Of a stretch of DNA of 5,566 nt, positions 1-5,566 are shown piece after piece. Source of the DNA: Pseudomonadota bacterium (lineage in GTDB: Bacteria; Pseudomonadota; Gammaproteobacteria; Xanthomonadales; Rhodanobacteraceae); NCBI GenBank assembly GCA_025351555.1, contig JANXVS010000129.1, forward strand, positions 1 to 5,566, read 5' to 3'. The notes beneath the pieces were generated by a model. That model was not told where the DNA came from. It did not search any database and saw nothing but the letters and a program-made list of their open reading frames with translations. Position numbers and translations under genes: made by a program. Each line of letters starts with the position of its first letter. Position 1 is the stretch's first letter.

Positions 1-852
1 CTGGCCTTTGTCAGCGGGCTGAATTCTAGCGATGATCTGCATCATCGTGTCGAAGCCGAGAAGAAGCGCTTTGTCGGTTCCGAACTCGCCGGCAAGACAT
101 TAGGCGTGATCGGACTCGGCGCGATCGGAGTGAAAGTCGCCAATGCTGCCCATGCGCTCGGCATGCACGTGCTCGGCTTTGATCCGCATATGACAATCGA
201 TGGTGCCTGGGCGTTGTCATCCGACGTAGCCAAGGCCAGCTCGTTGAATGAGTTGTACGCGGCTTCGGATTACATTACGTTTCATGTGCCTCTAAACGAC
301 GCCACGCGCGGCATTTTCGGGACGACTGCGCTCGAGCTAGCCCGGCCCGGCGTGGTGCTGCTCAACTTCGCGCGCGAAGGCATCATCGACCCGGCGACGT
401 TGAAGCAGGGGCTCACCGATGGTCGTATCGGGCGTTACGTGACCGATTTCCCGAACGCCGATCTGCTCGGCAACGCACTCGTGGTTGGCCTGCCGCATCT
501 GGGCGCATCCACCGGCGAAGCCGAGGAAAATTGCGCGCTGATGGTGGTCGATCAATTGCGCGATTTCCTGGAAAACGGAAATGTGCACAATGCGGTAAAT
601 TTCCCGAACACGCGGATGTCGCGCACCGGCAGCGCGCGCCTGTGCATCGCCAATCAGAACCGACCGAACATGATCGGCCAGCTCTCACACGTACTCGGCG
701 AAGCCGGCGTCAACATCGCGCAGATGCACAATGCCTCGCGCGGCGATATCGCCTACACCCTGATCGATCTGGATTCACCGGCCAGCACGTCGTTGATCAA
801 TGCGATCGGCAAGATCGAAGGCATTCTTTCCGTTCGCGCGATAGCCCACTGA
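1..852 (+). CDS. serA: D-3-phosphoglycerate dehydrogenase, ACT-domain type (5' end outside window)
   Basis: The enzyme oxidises 3-phosphoglycerate to 3-phosphohydroxypyruvate with NAD+, the first committed step of serine synthesis in the cytosol. The reading frame is open from base 1, so the N-terminus is missing; 283 residues are visible. A Rossmann glycine motif GLGAIG lies at visible residues 38-43, followed by the NAD-ribose-binding acid D61 (GFDP). The substrate/catalytic Arg is R125 (NFAREG) and the catalytic His is H166 (HLGAST). The Glu that normally pairs with that His (usually in a D-V-F-x-x-E-P motif) is not evident; the segment reads DFPNADLLG, as I recall for this short SerA type. 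An ACT domain follows at about residues 212-283. It keeps N220 and N238, matching the serine-binding Asn346 and Asn364 of E. coli SerA, but has Asn (N218) where E. coli has His344, so serine feedback is plausible but unproven. It lies 12 bases before pheA. The GTG at 106 falls inside the nucleotide-binding motif and is not a start. Confidence 0.9.
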   Translation: MAFVSGLNSSDDLHHRVEAEKKRFVGSELAGKTLGVIGLGAIGVKVANAAHALGMHVLGFDPHMTIDGAWALSSDVAKASSLNELYAASDYITFHVPLNDATRGIFGTTALELARPGVVLLNFAREGIIDPATLKQGLTDGRIGRYVTDFPNADLLGNALVVGLPHLGASTGEAEENCALMVVDQLRDFLENGNVHNAVNFPNTRMSRTGSARLCIANQNRPNMIGQLSHVLGEAGVNIAQMHNASRGDIAYTLIDLDSPASTSLINAIGKIEGILSVRAIAH

Positions 853-864
853 CAGGCCGATACG

Positions 865-1971
865 ATGCCGAAGAAAAAAGCCGCCGCCGCAACACCAACG
901 CTGGCCGACGCGCGTCAACGTATTGATTCGATCGATCGCACGATCCAGCAATTGATTGCCGAGCGCGCCGGTTGGGCGCATCAGGTGGGCAAGGCCAAGG
1001 GCCAGCTCAAGGCCGCGGTCGACTACTACCGACCGGAGCGCGAGGCACAGGTGCTGCGCATGGTGGTGGACCGCAACGAAGGGCCGCTATCGGATGAAAT
1101 GCTGGTGCGGCTGTTCCGCGAGATCATGTCGGCGTGCCTGGCCCAGCAGGAGCCGCTCAAGATCGGCTATCTGGGGCCGGAAGGCACCTTCAGCGAACAG
1201 GCGGTGCGCAAGAATTTCGGCCATTCCGCACACGGTCTGCCGCTCGGCAGCATCGAAGAAGTTTTTCAGGAAGTCGAAAGCGGCAACGCCGATTTCGGCG
1301 TGGTGCCCGTGGAGAACTCGGGGCAGGGCACGATCCAGATCACGCTGGATATGTTCCTGACGTCCAATTTGAAGATTTGTGGAGAAGTGGAATTACGGGT
1401 GCGTCAGTTTCTGCTGTCGCGCACGGGACGCATCGAGTATATCGAACGCGTGTATTCGCACCCGCAGTCGTTCGCTCAGTGCAAAGCCTGGCTAAGAGGC
1501 AATCTGCCGAAGGCCGAGAAGTTGCCGGTGTCGAGCAATGCCGAAGCGGCACGCCGTGCGCGTAATGCCGACGATGCAGCGGCGATCGCCGGGGAATCCG
1601 CAGGTCACGTGTACGGTCTGCGCAAGGTCATCGTCAGTCCGATCGAGGATCGCGACGACAATACGACGCGCTTTCTCGTGCTTGGCCGGCAGATTTTTCC
1701 GCCGTCGGGCCACGACCGTACTTCGGCGCTGGTCTTCATCAAGGATCAACCGGGCGCGCTGTTCAATGTGCTCAGTCCGTTCGCACGTCACGGCATCAGC
1801 ATGAACCGAATCGAGTCGCGGCCCTCGCATCAGGCGAAGTGGGAATACGCGTTTTTCATCGATCTGGCCGGCCACGTCGAGGACGCTGAGATGAAGCTGG
1901 CGCTCGCCGAACTCAAGGCGCAGGCCGCGCAGATCAAGGTGCTCGGATCGTACCCGGTGGCGGTGCCGTGA
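865..1971 (+). CDS. pheA: Bifunctional chorismate mutase / prephenate dehydratase (P-protein)
   Basis: This protein converts chorismate to prephenate and then to phenylpyruvate, the precursor of phenylalanine. Its 368 residues fit the usual P-protein length. Residues about 13-95 are an AroQ-class chorismate mutase with R17, R34, K45, E58 and Q94/Q95 in the places of E. coli Arg11, Arg28, Lys39, Glu52 and Gln88. Residues about 98-275 are the prephenate dehydratase domain: GPEGTFS (104-110), VPVENSGQGT (147-156), SHPQ (198-201) and the catalytic TRF motif at 268-270. A regulatory ACT domain follows with GALFNVL (297-303) and ESRP (317-320), the two signatures tied to phenylalanine binding, so feedback inhibition by Phe is expected. 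The ATG start has a weak AGG eight bases upstream (854-856). The 12-base gap from serA leaves no room for a pheA leader peptide and attenuator, so any control at that level must act elsewhere. The TGA stop overlaps the GTG start of hisC. Confidence 0.96.
   Translation: MPKKKAAAATPTLADARQRIDSIDRTIQQLIAERAGWAHQVGKAKGQLKAAVDYYRPEREAQVLRMVVDRNEGPLSDEMLVRLFREIMSACLAQQEPLKIGYLGPEGTFSEQAVRKNFGHSAHGLPLGSIEEVFQEVESGNADFGVVPVENSGQGTIQITLDMFLTSNLKICGEVELRVRQFLLSRTGRIEYIERVYSHPQSFAQCKAWLRGNLPKAEKLPVSSNAEAARRARNADDAAAIAGESAGHVYGLRKVIVSPIEDRDDNTTRFLVLGRQIFPPSGHDRTSALVFIKDQPGALFNVLSPFARHGISMNRIESRPSHQAKWEYAFFIDLAGHVEDAEMKLALAELKAQAAQIKVLGSYPVAVP
1968..1971 (+). other. GTGA stop/start overlap, pheA-hisC
   Basis: The GTG start of hisC (1968-1970) overlaps the TGA stop of pheA (1969-1971). 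There is no strong purine-rich ribosome site directly upstream, so hisC translation most likely depends on ribosomes finishing pheA. Confidence 0.85.
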
Positions 1972-3074
1972 CCTTCGATGCCGCCGCGTTCGCAAACGCG
2001 GCGACGCGCGCGCTGCGCACCTACGATCCGGGTCACGATCTTCCGGCGTTGCGCAAACGTTTCGGCGCAGGGCTTGCCGAGCTTGGTTCGAACGAAAATC
2101 CGCTCGGCCCGAGTTCGCATGCGCTCACGGCAATCCAGGCTGCGTTGCCGGAAGTATTTCGCTACCCCGATCCGCAAGGCGCAGCGCTGAAAGCGGCGCT
2201 GGCACAGCATCTGCGCGTCGACACGGCACAGATCACGCTCGGCAACGGCTCGCACGAACTGCTGATGCTGATCGCGCAGTGTTTTGCCGACGCGAGCACC
2301 TCGATTGTGTTTTCCGAATTTGGTTTTGCGGTATTCCCGATCGCAACTGCCGCGGCGGGCGCGCAAGCGATTCGCGTCCCAGCGCTGCCGCGTGATCACG
2401 CCACAATGCCGCTCGGCCACGATCTGAAAGCGATGGCGGCAGCGATTCGTGCCGATACGCGCGTGGTATACATCGCCAATCCGAACAACCCGACTGGCAC
2501 CTGGTTTGACGACGCGGCGCTGGAAAGTTTCCTCGCGCGCGTGCCAGCGACGACCTTGGTCGTGATCGACGAAGCCTATCAGGAATACGTCGTCGAATCG
2601 AAGGTGAGTTCCGCGTTGCGCCTTTTGCCGCATTATCCCAATGTGATCGTCACGCGCACATTCTCCAAAGCCTATGCATTGGCAGGATTACGCGTCGGCT
2701 ATGCGGTGAGCGCACCCGAAGTCGCCGCGGTACTGGAGCTACTGCGCGAATCATTCAATGTCAACGGCTTGGCACTGGCGGCAGCGACGGCTGCGCTGGC
2801 CGATCAGGCGCATGTCGCGCGCGCGCGCGACTGGAACCTCGCCGAACGCGAATGGATGGCGGCGGCTCTGCGCAAGCGCGAACTGCGCGTGTTGCCATCG
2901 CAGACGAATTTCGTGTTGATCGATTTCGCTCGCGACGCGGCGCCGATCGAACGCGCCCTGTTCGAGCGCGGCGTAATCGTGCGGCCGATGGGCGGCTACG
3001 GTTTGCCTGAGTGTCTGCGCATCAGCGTCGGTACGCGCGCCGAGAATGAACGCTTGCTGGACGCGTTGCTGTGA
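1968..3074 (+). CDS. hisC: Histidinol-phosphate aminotransferase (HisC2-like, aromatic-cluster copy)
   Basis: A PLP-dependent fold-type I aminotransferase. It is predicted to interconvert imidazole-acetol phosphate and histidinol phosphate with glutamate/2-oxoglutarate, and may also act on phenylpyruvate or related aromatic keto acids. The 368 residues show NENPLGP (42-48), RYPDP (65-69), NGSHELL (93-99), NPNNPTGT (171-178), the PLP-ring Asp and Tyr D201/Y204 (IDEAYQEY), the Schiff-base lysine K234 (TFSKAYALAGLRVGY) and the carboxylate-binding Arg R351 (CLRISVG). The usual Tyr stacking on PLP is replaced by Phe in SEFGF (116-120). The GTG start shares four bases (GTGA) with the pheA stop, and no better in-frame start is near, so translation is probably coupled to pheA. 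Its place between pheA and aroA matches hisC2 (hisHb) of the gammaproteobacterial supraoperon and suggests an aromatic role. Whether a second hisC exists in a his operon cannot be seen here. Confidence 0.93.
   Translation: MTFDAAAFANAATRALRTYDPGHDLPALRKRFGAGLAELGSNENPLGPSSHALTAIQAALPEVFRYPDPQGAALKAALAQHLRVDTAQITLGNGSHELLMLIAQCFADASTSIVFSEFGFAVFPIATAAAGAQAIRVPALPRDHATMPLGHDLKAMAAAIRADTRVVYIANPNNPTGTWFDDAALESFLARVPATTLVVIDEAYQEYVVESKVSSALRLLPHYPNVIVTRTFSKAYALAGLRVGYAVSAPEVAAVLELLRESFNVNGLALAAATAALADQAHVARARDWNLAEREWMAAALRKRELRVLPSQTNFVLIDFARDAAPIERALFERGVIVRPMGGYGLPECLRISVGTRAENERLLDALL
3071..3074 (+). other. GTGA stop/start overlap, hisC-aroA
   Basis: The GTG start of aroA (3071-3073) overlaps the TGA stop of hisC (3072-3074), the same arrangement as at the previous junction. 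It supports one transcript and coupled translation of pheA, hisC and aroA. Confidence 0.85.
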
Positions 3075-4369
3075 GCGACTGGATCAGCGCGCCGGCTGGG
3101 CCGCTGCGCGGCGAACTACGTGTCCCTGGCGACAAGTCGATCTCGCATCGCGCGATCATGCTTGCAGCGATCGCGGAAGGCACTTCGCGTATCAGCGGTT
3201 TTCTCGAAGGCGAAGACACGCGCGCGACGGCGCGTGCGTTCGCGCAGATGGGCGTGCGCATCGACGCGCCGCAAGCGAGTGAGCGCATCGTGCACGGCGT
3301 TGGTCTGCACGGCTTGCGTGCAGCCCCCAAGTCCATCGACTGCGGCAATGCCGGGACGGGCATGCGCCTATTGACCGGATTGCTCGCCGGCCAAAGGTTC
3401 GATTCCACCTTGATCGGCGACGAATCCCTGTCGCGCAGGCCAATGCGGCGCGTGATCGAACCGCTGTCGCGCATGGGTGCGAAGATCGACGCGGCCGAGG
3501 GCGGCACACCACCGCTGCATATTTGTGGAAAACGCACACTTTGCGGCATCGGCTACGAGTTGCCTGTCGCCAGCGCGCAGGTGAAGTCTGCAATCCTGCT
3601 CGCCGGGCTGTACGCGCAGGGTGAAACCCGTGTGCGCGAACCGCATCCGACGCGCGACTACACCGAGCGCATGCTGGCCGCGTTCGGATGGCCGATTGAG
3701 TTCGCGCCGGGCCGCGCACGCCTGAGCGGGGGGCATCGCCTATGCGCGACGGATATCGACGTTCCTGCGGATTTTTCCTCGGCCGCCTTTTTTCTGGTCG
3801 CGGCGAGTCTCGTGCCCGGCTCAGAGCTGACTCTGCACGCGGTCGGAATCAATCCGCGCCGCACCGGTCTGCTGTCCGCCTTGCGCCTGATGGGCGCGGA
3901 CATCCGTGAATCGAATGCACGTTGCCTGGGCGGTGAGCCGGTCGCTGATCTCATCGTGCGGCACGCGCCGCTGCATGGTATCGAGGTGCCGGTCGAAATC
4001 GTTCCTGACATGATCGATGAATTTCCAATCCTGTTTGTGGCTGCTGCAGCGGCCGGGGGCGCGACGCGTATCCGCGACGCTGCGGAATTGCGCGTCAAGG
4101 AATCCGACCGTATCGCGGTGATGGCTAAAGGCTTGCGCGAGCTGGGTATTCGCATCGAGGAAACGCCTGATGGCGCCATCATCATTGGCGGGAAATTTGT
4201 TGGTGGGGAAGTGGATTCCGCTGGCGATCACCGCTGCGCGATGAGCTTTGCTGTGGCCGGGCTGCTCGCGCGCGATGCCGTGCGTATCCGCGACTGCGCG
4301 AACGTTGCAACGTCGTTTCCTGGATTTTTCGAATTGGCCTGTGCGACAGGTTTCGGGCTTGCCGAATAG
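3071..4369 (+). CDS. aroA: 3-phosphoshikimate 1-carboxyvinyltransferase (EPSP synthase)
   Basis: The enzyme joins phosphoenolpyruvate to shikimate-3-phosphate to give EPSP, the penultimate step to chorismate. At 432 residues it is a normal-length, full protein. Active-site segments in order are GDKSISHR (20-27, with K22, S23 and R27 as in E. coli), GNAGTGMRLL (92-101), DESLSRRPM (117-125, R123), SAQVK (168-172), RDYTERML (195-202), NPRRTGLL (261-268), the catalytic Asp D313 in PDMIDEFP, RVKESDR (341-347), GDHRCAM (385-391) and ATSFPGF (413-419). GDKS, SAQVK and ATSFP are closer to class II (CP4-like) enzymes, and Leu stands where E. coli has Pro101; Gly at the E. coli Gly96 position is kept (G95). 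The GTG start overlaps the hisC TGA by four bases, with GGA nine bases upstream (3059-3061) as a modest ribosome site. In many gammaproteobacteria tyrA lies before or is fused to aroA; it is absent here. Confidence 0.97.
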   Translation: MSDWISAPAGPLRGELRVPGDKSISHRAIMLAAIAEGTSRISGFLEGEDTRATARAFAQMGVRIDAPQASERIVHGVGLHGLRAAPKSIDCGNAGTGMRLLTGLLAGQRFDSTLIGDESLSRRPMRRVIEPLSRMGAKIDAAEGGTPPLHICGKRTLCGIGYELPVASAQVKSAILLAGLYAQGETRVREPHPTRDYTERMLAAFGWPIEFAPGRARLSGGHRLCATDIDVPADFSSAAFFLVAASLVPGSELTLHAVGINPRRTGLLSALRLMGADIRESNARCLGGEPVADLIVRHAPLHGIEVPVEIVPDMIDEFPILFVAAAAAGGATRIRDAAELRVKESDRIAVMAKGLRELGIRIEETPDGAIIIGGKFVGGEVDSAGDHRCAMSFAVAGLLARDAVRIRDCANVATSFPGFFELACATGFGLAE

Positions 4370-4403
4370 TGCGGTGGTGGTAAACCTGCCCTGAGTGCGT
4401 TAC

Positions 4404-4413
4404 TGTACGTACA
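4404..4413. promoter_or_regulatory. Perfect 10-bp palindrome upstream of antitoxin, candidate operator
   Basis: TGTACGTACA reads identically on both strands. It lies 22 bases before the antitoxin ATG and 34 bases after the aroA stop, the position expected for an autoregulatory operator of a type II toxin-antitoxin operon. Phd/YefM antitoxins are known to bind palindromes over their own promoter; that this one is used is inference. No convincing -35/-10 pair was found in 4370-4435, and no stem with a T-run terminates aroA, so read-through from aroA is possible. Confidence 0.4.
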
Positions 4414-4435
4414 TGTGCTTGGACGAACACGTAGC

Positions 4436-4756
4436 ATGAACATTTCCCTGACCGAATTGCGCCAGAAGCTGTTTCAGCTTGCTGATCGTGTGGTCGAGAC
4501 CGGCGAACCCCTGACCATCACACGCCGGGGTGTTCAACTGCGTCTGGTGCGCGATGAATGCACGCCGCCGCCGGGTGGACGGTTCGCTCGGCTGAAGCGA
4601 CAGAATTGGGTGATTGGTCCACCACTGGACCCACACTTTTCGCCGGCGGAATGGAGCGGCGAACCTATGCTGGAAGTGGCGTTGGGGTTGCCGCCGGCTG
4701 ATTTGGAGAAGTCGCGGCGTGCCATGAAGAGCAAGGGAAGGCTCAAGCGCAAATGA
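4436..4756 (+). CDS. Type II antitoxin, Phd/YefM-like, partner of VapC
   Basis: A 106-residue protein whose first 40 or so residues match the Phd/YefM DNA-binding fold: MNISLTELRQKL, then a helix ending LADRVVETGEPLTITRRG and a strand LRLVRDE. In this family the N-terminal half dimerises and binds the operator, and the C-terminal half folds onto and blocks the toxin. Here the C-terminal half carries a Pro/Gly-rich linker (about 43-48), an aromatic/acidic stretch HFSPAEWSGEPMLEVAL (67-83), which I infer to be the neutralising segment, and an unusually basic end ([15 protein letters not shown]). I chose the ATG at 4436 because the family motif begins there. An in-frame GTG at 4415 would add seven unremarkable residues and overlap the candidate operator. 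The ribosome site is weak (GGA at 4421-4423). Its stop overlaps the toxin start by four bases (ATGA), the usual antitoxin-first order. Confidence 0.82.
   Translation: MNISLTELRQKLFQLADRVVETGEPLTITRRGVQLRLVRDECTPPPGGRFARLKRQNWVIGPPLDPHFSPAEWSGEPMLEVALGLPPADLEKSRRAMKSKGRLKRK
4734..4741 (+). promoter_or_regulatory. Ribosome binding site of vapC
   Basis: The purine-rich AGGGAAGG ends 11 bases before the ATG at 4753. It favours that start over the second in-frame ATG at 4759, which would be 17 bases away. It lies inside the end of the antitoxin gene and encodes part of its basic tail. Confidence 0.55.
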
Positions 4757-5127
4757 TCATGCTCGACACGCACATTGCGATCGCCCTGTTTGAAGGTCGC
4801 AACGCGGGATTCTCAGCAAACACCAAGCGACTGCTGGATCGTGATACGGCGTTCATCTCTCCCGCGGTATTGTTCGAGTTGGAAATATTGCACGAAATCG
4901 GCCGCGGTCGGACCCGTGGCGTCGAACTGACGGATTATCTCACACGGGAATTCGGCATCCGCATTGCAACCGACTCGTTCGCGGATGTCGTCGCCGAAGC
5001 GCTTGCGCTTGCCTTCACGCGTGATCCGTTCGATCGATTGATTGTCGCGCACGCGGCCTTGCTCAAGGTGCCGCTAGTCACATTCGACCAACAAATACGC
5101 AAACACTACCCGCTCGCCGTGATCTGA
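4753..5127 (+). CDS. vapC: VapC-type PIN-domain ribonuclease toxin
   Basis: A 124-residue single-domain PIN protein. Family members are Mg2+-dependent RNases that stop translation by cleaving tRNA or rRNA and are held inactive by the cognate antitoxin. The acidic catalytic set is complete: D5 in [14 protein letters not shown]42 in [12 protein letters not shown]91 in [13 protein letters not shown] (with D94 close by), and D112 in LVTFDQQI. The protein therefore looks active rather than decayed, and the specific RNA target cannot be told from sequence. The length is typical. The start overlaps the antitoxin stop (ATGA) and has its own purine-rich ribosome site. With the antitoxin it forms a two-gene module between aroA and cmk, which are usually adjacent or separated only by closely related biosynthetic genes. 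Three 60-base lines of this gene (4801-4980) count 100 G+C of 180 by hand, against 87 of 120 in two lines of aroA (3241-3300, 3661-3720), but pheA lines are as low as 57%, so transfer is only suggested. Confidence 0.92.
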   Translation: MIMLDTHIAIALFEGRNAGFSANTKRLLDRDTAFISPAVLFELEILHEIGRGRTRGVELTDYLTREFGIRIATDSFADVVAEALALAFTRDPFDRLIVAHAALLKVPLVTFDQQIRKHYPLAVI

Positions 5128-5132
5128 GGCGG

Positions 5133-5138
5133 TAAAAT
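5133..5138 (+). promoter_or_regulatory. Possible -10 element of a cmk promoter
   Basis: TAAAAT differs from the sigma-70 consensus TATAAT at one base and lies 29 bases before the cmk ATG, just after the vapC stop. The region 17 bases upstream is GC-rich and has no recognisable -35 box, so this is tentative. A promoter here would let cmk be expressed independently of the toxin-antitoxin operon. Confidence 0.35.
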
Positions 5139-5159
5139 TGCCTCTTCCGCGAAAATTGC
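5134..5159 (+). repeat. 8-bp direct repeat in the vapC-cmk gap
   Basis: AAAATTGC occurs at 5134-5141 and again at 5152-5159, an 18-base period in a 40-base gap. It may be chance in an AT-richer spacer, or a binding site; the first copy overlaps the possible -10 element. Confidence 0.3.
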
Positions 5160-5167
5160 AGTCCCGC

Positions 5168-5566
5168 ATGCAAACGACCGCAAAAGCTATCATCCCCGTC
5201 CTCACCATCGACGGCCCCTCCGGTTCCGGCAAGGGCACGATCGCGAGCCGCGTCGCCGATGCGCTGGGCTGGCATTTGCTGGATTCCGGTGCCTTGTACC
5301 GCGCCGTCGGTTTCGCCGCAGGCATGGAAGGGCTGGATCTGTCCGATGCCGACGCGGTAACCCGCTGTGCGCAGACCACGAAGATCGGATTTCGCGATCC
5401 CAAGGATGGCAGCGAGACGCGCGTGATCGTCAATGGCCTGGACGCGACCGACGACATCCGCACCGAAACTTGCGGTGCGGCGGCCTCGGCGATTGCGGCA
5501 ATTCCCTCGGTGCGTACGGCCTTGTTCGACAAACAGCTCAGCTTCCGCAAGGCGCCGGGTCTGGTT
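5168..5566 (+). CDS. cmk: Cytidylate kinase (3' end outside window)
   Basis: The enzyme phosphorylates CMP and dCMP with ATP to the diphosphates, for nucleotide recycling. The 133 visible residues are roughly the first 60% of a protein usually about 225 residues long; the frame is open to the right edge. The P-loop GPSGSGKGT lies at 16-24, the CMP-binding DSGALYRA at 39-46, and the conserved block with DIRTE (97-101), [12 protein letters not shown] and FRKAPGLV (126-133) leads to the point where the family motif ADGRDMGT would follow. The ATG at 5168 puts the conserved core IPVLTIDGP nine residues in, as expected. No good ribosome site precedes it, and a TTG at 5156 is a less likely alternative. 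In relatives cmk is followed by rpsA, which would lie just beyond this window. Confidence 0.95.
   Translation, partial: MQTTAKAIIPVLTIDGPSGSGKGTIASRVADALGWHLLDSGALYRAVGFAAGMEGLDLSDADAVTRCAQTTKIGFRDPKDGSETRVIVNGLDATDDIRTETCGAAASAIAAIPSVRTALFDKQLSFRKAPGLV

Noticed and set aside
106..108. GTG at 106 as the start of the dehydrogenase
   Set aside because: It would begin within the Rossmann motif GLGAIG. The frame is open back to base 1 with conserved sequence, so the gene simply begins outside the window.
1830..2633. A 267-codon open frame on the minus strand across the pheA-hisC junction
   Set aside because: It lies wholly opposite two strongly supported genes, its translation is rich in Arg and Cys with no recognisable domain, and such long antisense frames are common in GC-rich coding DNA.
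3192..4231. Several minus-strand open frames of 120-175 codons opposite aroA
   Set aside because: They have no family motifs, an Arg/Ala/Ser-rich composition typical of codon shadows, and mutually overlap; aroA explains the region.
4370..4400. Possible terminator after aroA (GGTGGTAAACCTGCC stem)
   Set aside because: Only about five pairs with two wobbles and a tiny loop can form, and no T-run follows.
4415..4435. GTG at 4415 as the antitoxin start
   Set aside because: It would add seven residues not matching the Phd/YefM N-terminus and has no ribosome site; the motif begins at the ATG at 4436.
5126..5146. Hairpin GAGGC...GCCTC after vapC as a terminator
   Set aside because: The stem is five pairs with a nine-base loop and only two Ts follow, so it is too weak to call.

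Overview
The window is a compact, one-direction (+ strand) stretch of a Gram-negative chromosome. It holds amino-acid biosynthesis genes, with a small toxin-antitoxin pair placed before a nucleotide-metabolism gene. The protein sequences resemble what I recall of Xanthomonadales (gammaproteobacteria: Xanthomonas, Lysobacter, Rhodanobacteraceae). The resemblance is strongest for AroA (GNAGTGMRLL, RDYTERML, NPRRTGLL, ATSFPGF motifs), for the bifunctional PheA (ENSGQGTIQ) and for the short ACT-type phosphoglycerate dehydrogenase. The assignment to order is inference from memory of these families, not from a search.

Layout: 1-852 is the 3' part of a serA-type D-3-phosphoglycerate dehydrogenase gene whose start lies left of the window. 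865-1971 is pheA (chorismate mutase / prephenate dehydratase / ACT). 1968-3074 is hisC (histidinol-phosphate/aromatic aminotransferase). 3071-4369 is aroA (EPSP synthase). 4436-4756 and 4753-5127 are a Phd/YefM-type antitoxin and a VapC PIN-domain toxin. 5168-5566 is the 5' part of cmk (cytidylate kinase), which runs off the right edge. No gap exceeds 66 bases and no RNA gene, CRISPR array, transposase or clear terminator is visible.

The genes from serA to aroA look like one operon. There are 12 bases between serA and pheA, then two successive 4-base GTGA overlaps in which a GTG start shares bases with the preceding TGA stop (pheA/hisC and hisC/aroA). This is a variant of the known gammaproteobacterial mixed-function supraoperon (serC-pheA-hisC-tyrA-aroA-cmk-rpsA type). 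Here serA sits upstream of pheA, there is no tyrA between hisC and aroA, and the toxin-antitoxin pair separates aroA from cmk. The products cover serine synthesis from glycolysis, EPSP formation in the shikimate pathway, conversion of chorismate to phenylpyruvate, and a transaminase that can serve histidine and/or aromatic synthesis.

I do not see an undescribed system. The points most worth checking are the TA insertion within a housekeeping operon, a perfect 10-bp palindrome that may be its operator, the antitoxin's strongly basic tail, the class II-like active-site signature of AroA, and the missing canonical catalytic Glu in the SerA homologue.
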